Numbered from the stretch's first letter, positions 34,468 to 46,270 are shown. The stretch is DNA of 64,000 nucleotides from Hygrocybe punicea (GCA_963556145.1 OY744462.1:7874001-7938000), one strand, 5' to 3'. The notes: generated by a model not told the origin, from the sequence alone. Made by a program: numbers and translations.

Positions 34468-35471
34468 TTATCGAAGGGGATGGAATGTTGGAAGTTTATC
34501 ATCCACAGGATCGTCTTCATCATCCTCCCAGTCCGTTTCAGCCTCGAAGTGATTCACCACCACTATGTAATCATCCAACTCATATTCATCGACAGCATCC
34601 TCATCCTCGTCAGCAGTAGATTCACCATCAATCCCCTCATCATCAATGCTGGGTTTATCATCAGCTCCCTCCTCGACAGCATCTGCATTTCCTTCTGAGG
34701 CGTCCGATGATGTCATAATGTCACCGCCATCCTGCATCGGTTTGAACCTTTTACTCTGCAGCTCGAATTCACTCGGACGCTTTGTTATGACAATCACCTC
34801 ATCAACCTTGGTTAATTGATTCTCGAAACACTGACCTTCGGGCCCTACATTCCACGCCTGGCTGTTCGCAGCTTCTCTGTACCTTTCCAGCATCCATGAA
34901 GCTTTCACGTTTTCCTTGCAATCATAGTGATTTTTAACAGGGTGCTTAGAAACGAAAAGAGCCAGAGACCGATCCTGAGCAACTTTCTGCAAAAGAACGT
35001 TGTACTCTTCCTCATCAGCTGGAGGTGGGTCTTCATAACGGGCTGCAAATATGTTGACCAGATCCCTGAGAAGAGGGCCAAGCAAGACCTGAGCTTTCAT
35101 GGATATGAACCTGGATTTAATACTCTTCTCCTTGCTCTCCCCTCCGTAGACCTTGCCTTTGTCCATATTGCAGGCTTGCTCTTCTTATTAGCGACGCCTT
35201 GGAAAACCACCTTCCTCCTCACCGGAATTCGTGGAAGTTTGCCCCTTTTGAAAGGTAGGAATGTCTTCAAGAACTCAGAAGGTGCAATTGGTCCCGCAAA
35301 TTTACCCTTCATCTCTGTGCCAAGGTCATTCATCCTCGTGTCTCTTTTGTCGTTTTGGTGGCTCAAGCCACTTTGGTCTTTTCTTCTGCACTGCCGGCCT
35401 TGATCATGGGGTTTCCCTACTGAATCCCTAGTACGCGGTAACTGGTATGTTTCATATCTACTCATCGTCAT
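34468..35471 (-). pseudogene. FunK1-type kinase copy lacking the kinase core
   Basis: The N-terminal exon (..RMNDLGTEMKGKFAGPIAPSEFLKTFLPF.., 35471-35167) is fused directly to the C-terminal domain (MDKGKVYGGESKEKSIKSRF...FHPLR, 35166-34468). The full copy at 42655-45140 has about 1.5 kb of kinase exons between these points. The junction (GTCCAT/ATTGCAGG) lies at CCAT in both parent sequences, suggesting a microhomology deletion, and it is out of frame. Most differences from the full copy are C-to-T or G-to-A, many at CpG. Confidence 0.75.
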
Positions 35472-35697
35472 TGTTTCATGTGTCTGACACTTCTTTTTTT
35501 TTTTTCTTCTTTTTTTCTTCTTTTTGTTCTTCTGTTTTTCAGAGTCCTACGCCGTTCTTGTCATTCATTTAATGGATAACCTGCCCAAAGCCTATCTGCA
35601 TCAATCCCAATATGTCTACTCCTGGTTGAGCGATTGTATAAAGGCAGCAGCTGAACTCTTAGAGCCAGAGTGACCTGATCCCTCCCATCACGCTAAA
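35472..35697. other. Pyrimidine tract and hAT gene 5' flank
   Basis: 35491-35540 is a T-rich/CTT tract. A TATAAAGG at about 35636 lies 62 bp before the hAT start and could serve as its TATA box. Confidence 0.4.
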
Positions 35698-38322
35698 ATG
35701 CCACCTGCAACACGCTCCACGAAGTTGACCTCCTCTACGCCTGCCAATACTCATGTATCCAGTGACAGTGAAGATGCCGAGAGTATCACCGATGGTGATG
35801 GAGCAAGTGTTGAGGCCCTTTCTCCTGAGCAGGAACTTGGTATGTATCCATCCCTCTTGATTATGCCGTCCTAACAGTGTATCATAGAGGCTGCAAAGAA
35901 GACATGGAGATCTCCCATCTATTCATTTTTCAAACTCGACGCCGTTGCTGTCAAGAAAGAAGGCGATCGTCTCTACCACTTCTTCCCCTGCGCTTCCCGC
36001 AACTGCAAAGCCCAATATCGTGGTGTCCGTCGTTTCCTGGACAAGAAAGATCGCTTTTCCACCGCTAACCTCAAGAAGCATGCGGAACGATGCTTTGGCG
36101 AAGATGCTGTCAAGATTGCAGCTGACAGCACTGGTGGCAAGCGGGCCAACAGTTCTGTATTTGCACAATAAGGGCAGCAACCTGTGGTGGTTTCTCATCA
36201 TTTGCATACCAATGCTGAGATTGGTATGTTCATTTCCTTTCGTCACGTCGGGTACCCTTCTCACTGTCTTTATCAGTGCCCATATTGTCAAGTGGGTCAC
36301 GGAGAATAGCCAACCAACTAGCATTGTTTGCGATCGCGAATTGTTGCAACTGTTGACTGCTGGACGACCCCATCTCCATGTACCGTGTCATCAAACCATT
36401 GCACAAGACATCCAGACAGCCTTCAAGGTGTGCCGAGATCGTATAAAGAAGATGCTGCAGGACTATCCCAGCCACTTGCATTTTGCTACAGACTCTTGGA
36501 CCTCCACTAACCAGTGTGCATTTGTAGCGTGGACCGTACATTTGCAGCACAAAGGTTGTAAACTTTCATTCTTGTTAGATATCGTTGAGGTGCCAGAGGT
36601 AGGCACACATCTTTTCATGTCAAACTGACTGACATCCACCCTGTAGTCCCATACTGGCGATACCCTGGGCCAAGCATTCCAGAAGATGCTGCTTGAGTTT
36701 GGCATTGAGCATAAGATGCTCACTTTCAACGGCGACAACGCTTCCAGTAACGATAAGCAAGTTAAATACCTTTCCAACCAGGACAATTCCTTCAAGGGTA
36801 CCGGCCATGTACGGTGCTTCAATCATACCATCCAGCTCTCTGCCAAGAGTCTTCTCAAACCCTTCAACCCTGCCCTCAAGTATAATGAGATTCCAGACAA
36901 CAACACTCAGCCTGAAGAGGCTAATCACTCTAGTGACAAACTTGACGATTATATGGACAGTGACAACAATGACAACAAGGAGGTCGAAGAAGATGGGTCT
37001 GCAGATGAGGATGCAGATGACACAGACGATGACATTGATGAGCTTGATGCTCTCAGTGCAGATGAGCGGGCCAAGTCGCTGGAAGACACAAAAGTGTTGC
37101 GCCAAGCCGTTATCAAGGTATTTTCATCGTGTTTTACATGCCTATGCACTGACACCCATCCACCAGATTCGTTCCTTGTCCTTCGCTATCCACCGCTCCA
37201 TGACCATTGCTCTGCCAGCATGGAAACAAGAGTGTGCCAGGCACGAGCTTACACCAAGAATAATCCCTCGTGATGTGGTCACCAGATGGAACTCTACCTA
37301 CGATATGCTTCGATTCGCCATCTCGTATCAGAAACCCATTGATGCCATCACAGCCAACAAGCAAACTAAATTGTGGAAATATGAACTTTCCGAGAATGAC
37401 TGGACCATACTTGAGGAGTTGATGTCGGTCCTTCAGGTTGGTTGTCTATCATGCTGATAATTAATCCCTGTTGTCTCACATGGTCCTCCTAGCAATTCAA
37501 ACAAGCCACCTTGTATTTCTCACAGGCAGATGCTAGTATCACCGCTGTAATTCCAGCTATGGATCGTCTGACTAATGGTATGCATGGCAACCGGTCTCTC
37601 AGACCTGCAGTCCTGGCTGCCCTGAAATTGGCTTGCACGACATTGAACCGGTACTATTCCCTCATGGATTTGCCTGCTGTATACCGCATCGCCATGGCCC
37701 TCCATCCTGGCATCAAGCTTGAATACTTTCAGCAGCAGGACTGGGAAGAGGATTGGATCGAGGAGGCGGAGAATCTTGTTCGAGAGGAATACATATTGAC
37801 CTACAAACAGAAAGGGGAAGTGATGAAGAACGCCGCCAAGTCTAATGCTGGGCCCTCTTCGAACAATTTCATGGACTTCGCCACTGTGTCTGTTGGCACA
37901 CAAAAGCAACGCAACGAGATTGATCAATATCTTCACCATCCTGTTGAAACCGTTCCGGATCCCCTTCAATGGTGGATCAATAACTGCTTTGTATACCCAA
38001 ATCTTTCACGTATGGTGCTTGACTATCTCAGCATTCCCCGTGGGCACATTTCCAATTATTGTTAATATAGCGTTGACTAATACATTGTCCAGCCACTTCT
38101 ACAGATGTTGAGAGAGTCTTTTCCCATGGCCGTCACCTCCTCCCATTCACCCACAACAGACTCTCTGATAACATGACTCGTGCCCACCTCTGCCTTGGCT
38201 CTTGGTGCCACAATGATTTGATCTCTGTGAAGAACATCCTTGATGCTGTCAATGAGAATATCGCTGGCAAGAGGAAGCACAAGGAGGTCGCTGGGGATGA
38301 TGTTGATGTTGATGCAAGCTAG
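35698..38322 (+). pseudogene. hAT-family transposase, copy 1
   Basis: Exons 35698-35839, 35888-36220 (approximate), 36277-36598, 36647-37117, 37167-37436, 37493-38039 and 38093-38322 join with canonical introns. The N-terminus has a BED-like finger (FFPCASRNCKAQYR...STANLKKHAERC). The catalytic core follows: HFATDSWTSTNQCAFVAW (first Asp), LTFNGDNASSND (second Asp) and HVRCFNHTIQLSAK, then an acidic insert, DVVTRWNSTYDML, and the C-terminal dimerisation domain (STDVERVFSHGR...NRLSDNMTRAHLCLGSWC). A TAA at 36169-36171 interrupts exon 2 in frame, so this copy is probably inactive unless spliced around. A candidate right terminus lies at 38543. The left terminus was not found. Confidence 0.85.
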
Positions 38323-38344
38323 ATGGACATTTTTAGTATAATTG

Positions 38345-38543
38345 TGTGTATGTAACGTGTTGCCGTGCTATAAAAACAGAAAACCGCGGGAACCAGGAAA
38401 ACCCTCCGGTGTCAGCGGTTTTCATCTAACCCTTACATGTAACCCATTGGAAACCAGACCCTGACCTGCTTAGCCACGGTTTCCACAGGTACAGGTGCGG
38501 GTTCCCTAAATTGGACCCGAGGGTTACCCGTGTGAAACACTAT
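38345..38543. repeat. Candidate right terminus of hAT copy 1
   Basis: Read inward from 38543 on the minus strand, the sequence starts TAGTGTTTCACACGGGTAACC and contains repeated GGTAACC, GGGAACC and GGAAACC words over 180 bp. This is the same style as the other hAT-like ends in the window (TAGTGTTGCC). No partner terminus is visible left of 35698. Confidence 0.5.
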
Positions 38544-38551
38544 CGATGCCT

Positions 38552-38905
38552 GTGGCAATATCTGGAAGTGATGTTCAATGACTGTGGCAACATCTAGAAG
38601 TGATCTTTGATGACAGTACACATTCCAGGAAATAATGTTTGATAACTGTGGGAATATCTGGAAGTGGTGTTCAATGACTGTGGCAATATCAGGAAGTGAT
38701 GTTCAATGACTATGGCAACATCTGGATGTGATGTTCGATGATAGTACACATGCAAGGAAATGATGTTCGATGACTGTGGCAATATCTGGCAGTGGTGTCC
38801 AATGACAGTACACATTCCAGGAAATGATGTTCGATATCTGTGGCAATATCTGGCAGTGGTGTTCCATGCCTGTGGCAATATCTGGAAGTTAAGTTCACCA
38901 GTCTC
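38552..38905. repeat. 32-bp tandem repeat (TGTGGCAATATCTGGAAGTG unit)
   Basis: About eleven units of exactly or nearly 32 bp. Two unit types interleave, one with TGTGGCAATATCTGG and one with AGTACACATTCCAGG. The array starts 9 bp after the hAT terminus at 38543. Confidence 0.85.
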
Positions 38906-39309
38906 ACAATAACAAGCTCCATCTTCTCTTACAGTGTGTTCCTTGCAGCTGTTGAACCAACAGTCTTTGACAGATGGGGCATCATTCATGCCATTGTATC
39001 TCCCAAACGTGATTGAGGGCATGGGAATAGGGACTGCTTATATGATCAATCATTGTACTTAGCATGTACAAAGACATTTGACTATTACTGGGATGTGTGG
39101 CTCTCCATTTCATTGTACATTCTTCCCATCGGACAATGCTATCAAATTACTGCTTGCAACCTTCATGATCCTGGGCCAAAGTAAGCCTTAATTCTTTTAC
39201 CTCTTCTCTCTAATTCAACTGCTATTGCTATTACAGTGACCGAATTCATATGGGTTCTTTATCATCAAGTTCTACCTTTGCTGACGGTTCCATATACTGT
39301 GAACCAGTT

Positions 39310-40028
39310 CTTGTAGGGGTGTCTCCAATTAGAATCACCAGCAAGATCTTTAATGTCCATAACCACCTTCTCACAGCCGTGCTTATTGGAAACCCTTCTC
39401 ATGGTGATCAACCCACATTCACACTTCACAAACAATCTCTAAAATTCAGCCTCCATCATGCCTAGCTTCACTTGGGAGTCCAATTGCCTGAGCATGTAGG
39501 ACTTGATCTCATTCAGGTTGCTATCTGGACATGGGAGCAAGCGGCATTCCGGCACAGATCCGTGTTGTTAAGACTGTCTGCTAGAATATGATCAGAGAAG
39601 ACAGGCAGACTTCTGGTTCTTAGATGTACCCAGCCTTGCATACGGCCTCTTCAACAGTCTCTGTACAAGCGGGGCATTTTCAGAGATGTGTGTCACCTGT
39701 GGTGGGGCTCATTCACTAAACCCTAACGAAGAATCAATTCAAGTTGTTTTAACTTTGAGCTGGTCTGTGTCAACTGCTTACATCAGTGAGGATATTCTTC
39801 GATAGGTATGCCTATTTTGTTCTAGAGCCGCTCTATGAACACTATGAACAATGACTATGAGTCTTGTTTTGCAGCAGTCAAAATAACTTACCAAAGTACC
39901 CACACCTGTCCCGAGCACAGCTCGCAACATATTCTCCTGAGAAAGGGCTGGCAGTGGCTACAGCTGCCTCCATGAAGTCAGGCTGGTAGAAGTCCATCAT
40001 TACCAGATTCTCTTCAGAGGGAACATAC
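39310..40028 (-). pseudogene. Cys-rich coding relic downstream of the TET/JBP-like gene
   Basis: Blocks on the minus strand: YVPSEENLVMMDFYQPDFMEAA...CARDRCGYF (40028-39888), then after a candidate intron a Cys/His cluster LCRNAACSH...YMLRQLDSQVKLGMMEAEF, stop, RLFVKCECGLITMRRVSNKHGC (about 39560-39330). The pattern C-x4-C ... C-x-C ... H-x-C suggests a zinc-binding domain. Stops inside otherwise colinear sequence mark decay. It may be the C-terminal part of the gene at 40215-42307 or a separate element gene. Confidence 0.35.
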
Positions 40029-40214
40029 TAGAAGGAAAGGGAAAAATTGTTTTGAATGTCAGTGGGTGGAATGGAGAGATTGACCATGCATTGTGGCCTT
40101 TTATTCAAGTATGTACTTGTAGTAGGTGTGTGTGAAAGGTGAGTCTGGCAGGTTAACTTTATAAAAACCATTGTATTTATAAGATAGTAAAATTCTTTAG
40201 TGTCCCCTGAAAAA

Positions 40215-42307
40215 CTATAAAGGAAATTGATAACTAAAAGAGGTGAAGGCAGCTTGTGCTGTGGCTTGAAAATCTGCAGATCTATTTGCACCATGCTTCT
40301 CTGCAGCATTAAGAGTATGATACCCCACTTCAGCAGATTGAAACATAGAAGCTTAATTGAACCACACGACACTACCTCTTCCCAAATCATCACCAGCTGA
40401 AATGTCTATTGTGTTTTCGGGAGTAGGCATTTCATCACCATTTGTGGTGACAAAATGAATATCTGGCAAGACATTAGTAAGAAATCAAGGTGAAAAAACA
40501 TCTCATACCGTGGACATCTATGTTGAAGTGAAAGAAAAGTGAAGAGGGATAAGCCACAACCACCCAAGGTGGCAGCTGGACAACAACTCCTAGCTCCCAG
40601 ATCACCAACCATGTTCTCTGGGTGTGGTTAAATTTATCTAGAAATAAACAGTATCAGCTAAATATTTTAACAATGAAACAAATACTTGCAGCCTGGTTTT
40701 TCATAAATCAAGAGAACGCAGACAGAAATTCCATTTTTGTGATCAGCATGAGGAATACAGTGAACAGATGGGTGTACTTGAGGCCCCATTTCATCTCCCA
40801 GGTTGGGAACATCTAGTGCTGGAACTGGAAAGCTAGCGTTGATGCAGAAGGTCCAATATAGTCCAAATTGAGGCCTAATCCCATGCTGGCTCAAATGCCA
40901 CTGAGCAGCAGCCTCAAATTGAGTTTTGATTTCAGGAAACATGGTAGCAACTAAACTGGCGACCCATCGACTTTCCAGGCTTGAGTAACTTGCTCTTCAG
41001 AAACAAGAAAGTTTAGTGCTTACTTGATTTGATCAATCAATGAATGAGACAAAAAAGTGTTGACTTTTTGCAGATTTGCTTGGTGCCAAGCAGTTAGTTC
41101 TGGTTTCTGAAAGAAAAATCAACAGCTGTAAAAGGTGCATGAAAGTCACTTTACCTCCTGGTATTGCCTCTGGTGACCGAGGATAATTGCTGCATGATCT
41201 CCTCTAGCTCCCCCAGAGAAAAAATTCCTCTAAGTGCTACTAGAAAGAACATCAAATAGCAAATCTTCAATAAGTTCATTGAAAACTTGATCAATGCCTA
41301 GCTCCAACAGAAAAGGAACCCTAGGACTCCATACAAAAACAAGTCTTCTTGCAACATCCAGAATGAGAGTGGCTCGTTCTTGATTCACACTGAAGTGACA
41401 ATAGTCAGAAAATTAAAAAGACTAAACTCTGATCAATCACCTCTCCCTGGTGTTGTAGTGTAGGCGTAAAAAGTGTCGGATTGCTTCTTGCTTGATGGAG
41501 CCATCTCGCCACTTCTCAACCACAACCTTACGAGCCCAAGAAGGCGGTGGCCTCCCACACCATCCACTTGCAGCAACTGACGCATCTGTGACAATGTCAA
41601 AGCCCTCATGAGTGTATACAGTAGATCTATGATCAGACATGAAGTGAAGACGAATGAGAACAACTAAGCACCAACTTTTGAAGAACTTTTTGCTGCATCT
41701 TCAACCGTCCACCAGCATCCCTCTTCTGCTTAAGTTTCTGCCTCCACCTGATGCTGGATGCCTTCCCTCTGGCTTTCCTCAAGCGGGGTTGACTTGATTC
41801 AGACCCATCTCCCTCTGAGACTTCAGCTGAAGAAGCAATGACTGGCTTCAAACTTATTCCGAGCTGGTTATTCAGCGCTCAACTTCTCATGTTGACTGCA
41901 CACGTACTTGTCCTTGCTCACGGGCAGCAACTCCCTGTACGATGGCTCCAGGGCTGACACCACCCCACCGGTGTGCCATTTCCCTGCCAGAGGGCCAGGA
42001 GAAAATTGAATTGGAATGCTCTCTGACTTGGACGGAAGTTTTGGGAATGCAGCAGAAGCATCCGGCATCCAGGTGTCTTCACTGTTTGAAGATAGGTAGC
42101 TTTGGACTAGATTGTCAACGTTGCACTGTGAGTGGACGACTTCGCCCTGTGAACTGTGTCAGGTAAGTCAGAAAACGGTGGCTGGAGGGCACTGACTTCG
42201 GCCTCCTGCGCCAGCAATATTCCTTGCAGTTGTTCCGCTGTCTGACGGAGCCTCTGCCTTGTTGCCATCTGCTTCTCCAGGGTTTGTGTCAGAATCAAAG
42301 ACTCCAA
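40215..42307 (-). pseudogene. TET/JBP-like 2-oxoglutarate dioxygenase relic
   Basis: Colinear coding blocks on the minus strand: a basic helical N-terminus (42307-41640), STVYTHEGFDIVTDASVAASGW (about 41630), ATLILDVARRLVFVW (about 41380), FPEIKTQFEAAAQWHLSQHG (40940) and VHCIPHADHKNGISVCVLL (40765-40710). Next come TWLVIWELGVVVQLPPWVVVAYPSSLFFHFNID split in two exon parts (about 40615-40515) and GDEMPTPENT..GRGSVVWFN (40430-40356). H-A-D-x-x-N fits the Fe(II)-binding HxD(x2)N of TET/JBP oxygenases (HxD codons at 40742-40750). The later strand-rich block with HF would supply the distal His, and GRGS a 2OG-binding Arg. TET/JBP enzymes oxidise 5-methylcytosine or thymine, and fungal expansions are known to travel with KDZ elements. 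In-frame stops at 41230-41232 (TAG) and 40353-40355 (TAA, CAA-to-TAA-like) mark it as dead. The assignment rests on motifs read by eye. Confidence 0.5.
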
Positions 42308-42654
42308 TTGCCTGAGCTACTTACAGAAGTCTGTGTGTGTCAGATGCTGTGTTTCGGGAGGGATTCGCAGGCTGGAGAGACGTCACTGGGCAAAACTGCC
42401 CGGGCGAACAGCGGCTAGGCCCCAGCAGTCGGTTGTTTGTCTTAAACAAGAGGTCGCTCAGCAGAACTGCCTTGGCGAATGCCTGTTATCCGCCGTTACG
42501 CGAGAGGGGGTTTGCCGTGAATAACTTTTCAAAATAGCGGACGTGTCACAAAGCATTCACGTGATCGCGTTGATTCCAATCGGGCGTACGACCAATTTTA
42601 GAATTGTAGATACAGTGTGAAAGAGTTCTGAATAATTGCCAAGCGCAAAGTTAA
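42308..42654. other. No gene recognised
   Basis: GC-mixed spacer between the TET/JBP-like relic and the FunK1 3' end. Confidence 0.4.
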
Positions 42655-45140
42655 TCATCGAAGGGGATGGAATGTCCGAAGTTCGTCGTCCACAGGATCG
42701 TCTTCATCATCCTCCCAGTCCGTTTCAGCCCCGAAGCGATTCGCCACCACCATGTAATCATCCAGCTCGTGTTCATCGACGGCATCCTCATCCTCGTCAG
42801 CAGTAGGTTCACCATCGATCCCCTCGTCATCAATGCCGGGTTCATCATCAGCTTCCTCCTCGACAGCGTCTGCATTTCCTTCCGAGGCGTCCGCTGATGC
42901 CATAATGTCACCGCCATCCTGCATCGGTTTGAACCTTTTACTCTGCGGCTCGAATTCACTCGGACGCTTTGTTGTGATGATCGCCTCATCAACCTTGGTT
43001 AATGGATTCTCGAAACACTGACCTTCAGGCCCTACATTCCATGCCCGGCCGTTCGCGGCTTCCCTGTACCTTTCTAGCATCCATGAAGCTTTCAGGTTCT
43101 CCTTGCGATCGTAGTGATTTTTAACAGGGTGCTTAGCAACGAAAGGAGCCAGAAACCGTTCCTGAGCAACTTTCTGCAAAAGAACGTCGTGCTCTTCCTC
43201 ATCAGCTGGAAACAGGGGGTCTTCATAACGGGCTGCAAATACGTCGACGAGATCCCTGAGCGGGTCAAGAAGAGGGCCAGGCGGGACCTGAGCTTTCGTG
43301 GATATGAACCTGGATTTAATACTCTTCTCCTTGTTCTCCCCTCCGTAGACCTTGCCTTCGTCCATGTACGCGTTATCGTACGTATTTCTCAACTCATTCG
43401 TCAGCTGGGCTGAGTTGAGTCCATGTCCGGTGAAGCACAAAATTACCCAACTCAAGACAAGAAAGAAAGACTCCCAGTCGTCAGCAGGTGTGTGGGTGGC
43501 AGATTCCCTGGCTTGCAACAGCCGAGCCGCAAGAAATTGCCATGTACCCTGCAAGAATGCCATGACATACAGGTCACACAACTTGTCAAAGGTCGAAACT
43601 CACCGTGCGGAAGGGTTGTCGAGAAATCTTTTCCAGGTCGTCTATTCTTCGAGAGATCCCAGTCGATTGAAAGTCCTCCACGATCAATGATTATAACATT
43701 GCCAGCACTAATATCGCGATGCAATATGCGTGCCTTCTCGAGTGCTTCAGTATGCGCTGAAAAGATGGAAGGGTAAGCAGACGGAGTCAGAAACCGTTAT
43801 ATCGTATACCTTGTAAGGCACCTGCTATGGTCTCTACTAATTCCTTCGTCGTTGTGAATGACGTAAGATCGCGACCGATATCTTCAAGAGTAAACCGATA
43901 GCGACTGTGAGGTCGGAGTCGAAGGTCGAACTGTCCAGCAAACTTGTGCGAACGGGTGCGGCAAAATGGTGAGGTAATATCACCGCCTCGGAGGAAACGG
44001 GGAAAGTTTGAGACTCCGGCTGTATGAAGGCGCTTATAGATAGCACCTTCCGTTTGCATGCCGTCAAGGGACACTCTCCAGGTATCCTTCATCAAGACAC
44101 ACCTATCGCGCACCGGGTCATAAACGATGAAGACCCGAGTGGCTCGACCTGTGGGCGAGCCGTTGCCCTTGAACCATGGTTTGCTACCGAAGTAATAGGA
44201 AACGTCGTCCCCCTCGTCACTGTATATCACAAACTTGAACAAGGGCTTGTCATCGTCAAGCTCGAGCACAACTCTCGCCCTTCGAACGTGCGCTTCATCG
44301 GCGTCGGTAGGCGCAATGACTGATTCATCTACTCCACGGGTTGCTCGTGACGAATGTGCATATCTCCAGAAGAAACTCGCCAGCCACGGTTGCTCCACAT
44401 ATGAAAATGATTGCGAGACGACAGCGCCTGAGCGATCCCAATGAATCAGTCTCGCCATATCCTTACAGACGACAGCAGAGGATGCATGAGTCCGAAATTG
44501 CGTGGCAAGTTGCTTTGTCGTATAACAGGTGATTTGCCCTCGACCGCGGGCACCCTGGACTGTGTCATTCTCGAAGGTGCCGTGATCACGGAAAGGGTCG
44601 TCGTTTGGATCTATCTTGAATTCAATAGAAAGGTCGATGAGAGATATGTCGGTTACGATACTGGCGTCTCTACCACATATAGATTCATAGAGAGAAACAT
44701 CTGGTTTGATTTCGGGTTCGTTCGGGCTGACGCTCTTGTCTGGATGACTATGCGTGTCCACAAGGTCGAAGCCAGGACAGTAAGGCTTCAGCGCAGTAAT
44801 CTAGAACATCCATATAGATATGCAAGAACAAGAACCTAGAAATACATACCATAGGACCATACATTGCAGGCTCGCTCTTCTTATTAGCGACGCCTTGGAA
44901 AACCACCTCCCTCCCCACCGGCATTCGCGGAAGTTCGCCCCTTTTGAAAGGTAGGAATGTCTTCAAGAACTCAGAAGGCGCAATTGGTCCCGCAAATCTA
45001 CCCTTCATCTCTGCCCCAAGGTCGTTCATCCTCGTGTCTTTTTTGTAATGCATTGACGTGTAATGCGTGGCGCCGGAGACTTTCTTGCTCAATGGAGTTT
45101 CACTGAGCACGGTAAACTGGCGAGGAGGGGTACGCGGCAT
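42655..45140 (-). CDS. FunK1-type fungal protein kinase (full-length)
   Basis: Start MPRTPPRQFTVLSET at 45140. Exons are about 45140-44850, 44747-43810, 43756-43604 and 43548-42655; the exon 1/2 splice phase is not fully settled. Exon 2 carries the N-lobe-like region (YYFGSKPWFKGNGSPTGRATRVFIVYD...CVLMKDTWR) and an upstream FunK1 region with DMARLIHWDRSG and FSYVEQPWLASFFWRYAH. Exon 3 has the catalytic loop ILHRDISAGNVIIID and IDWDLSK in place of DFG. Exon 4 reads GTWQFLAARLL..ADDWESFFLVLSWVI, then a charged C-terminal tail with an acidic D/E run. No stops were seen, so it may be functional. FunK1 kinases are expanded in basidiomycetes and have no settled substrate. The truncated duplicate lies at 34468-35471. 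Confidence 0.85.
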
Positions 45141-45197
45141 ATCGACGGGTTGTTGTTCGCGTCGTTTTTGTTCGCGTCGTTTGATATGGCGCCTCGC

Positions 45198-45231
45198 GAA
45201 GTTACCCCTTCAACGTTGAAGGGGTAACTTC
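45198..45231. repeat. Perfect 34-bp palindrome
   Basis: GAAGTTACCCCTTCAAC is followed immediately by its exact reverse complement with no loop. It sits between the FunK1 start (45140) and the beginning of the Ste6-like relic, i.e. at a junction of unrelated segments. Confidence 0.95.
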
Positions 45232-45234
45232 ACC

Positions 45235-46270
45235 CTCCCTGCCGTCCTCGCCTCTCTCGTCTCAGGCGCGGTCGCACCTTACATGACCATCGTCGTTGGA
45301 CGCTCTTTCGACACGTTCGCCCAGTTCCCCCTCCTCAATCCTTCAAAGGATGACACATCCCACCTCCTAGACGGCGTTGGCATCGCGGCACTCGAGCTTC
45401 TCTGCCTCGCTGCAGGCGCACTCGCCTTCAGCAGCATCACGTAGTGCTTGTGGATATGGACAGGCGAGAACAATGCAGTCGCCCTCCGCACTCTCATGTA
45501 CGACACAGTCACCTGCAAGGACATGGCGTGGTTCGATGCCAAGATGGGTTCCCCGCCGCCGCCGCCGCACCACTCGGCGCCGGTGGCCTCATCGCTGCTG
45601 TCTCTAGGTAAGCTTTTTAGTTCAAAAAGCATCCCTTATCCCTATTCCTCACCTCACCCACAACACAGAGAAACCGAGGAAGTTCGCTTGGCATCCTCCC
45701 TCACGTCCGGGTTGCTTCTTCAATACCTAACGACTTGCGTCGCATGCCTCATCCTTGCCTTCACACGCTCCTGGTCCCTCACCCTCGTCATCCTCTCGGC
45801 ATTACCCGTGCTCTTCCTCATCCAAGGCCTCTCTCAATCATTCGCAGGCCCTCTCCTCGCCAAAGAAGGCCAAGACCCCGCAACGGCCGCGTCCATCCTC
45901 GACCGCGTAGTCACGGCCATCGCCACAGTCAAAGCCTTCAACGCAACCCAACATAAACACACCGCCCTCTCTACCGTACTCTCCCACCTCCGCGCTACCG
46001 TGAAACGCCTCAACGCCATCTGGGGTGCCACCTCTGGCTTGGCGTAGTTCGCCACCATGGGGATGTTCGTGCAAGGGTTCTGGTTTGGCGCGAAACTCGT
46101 GCGTGAGGGTACCATCCATGCCGGAGACGTCATGGCCGTGTTCTGGGCGTGTCTCATCGCTTCGAGCAGCCTGCAGATGTGCATATCCCAGATCATTGTG
46201 CTCGGAAAGGGACACTTCGCCATGGCCTCGTTGTTGACACTCGTGGAAGGTTCTTCTTCCACTACCAAAA
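45235..46270 (+). pseudogene. Ste6/ABCB-like transporter relic, first membrane domain
   Basis: Plus-strand blocks in order: AVLASLVSGAVAPYMTIVVGRSFDTFAQFP, LLDGVGIAALELLCLAAGALAFSS, stop (TAG), LWIWTGENNAV...DTVTCKDMAWFDAKMG, an intron-like gap, SSLTSGLLLQYLTTCVACLILAFTRSWSLTLVIL, then AASILDRVVTAIATVKAFNATQ, stop (GLA-TAG-FATM), FWFGAKLVREGTIHAGDVMAVFWACL and GHFAMASLLTLVE. These are transmembrane domain 1 of a full ABCB transporter. The WIWTGE and KDMAWFD context resembles basidiomycete Ste6 pheromone exporters. The nucleotide-binding domain that should follow is absent here and lies inverted just downstream. The stops make it non-functional. Confidence 0.65.

Noticed and set aside
38552..38905. 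CRISPR-like array of 32-bp units
   Set aside because: Plain tandem repeat without spacers.
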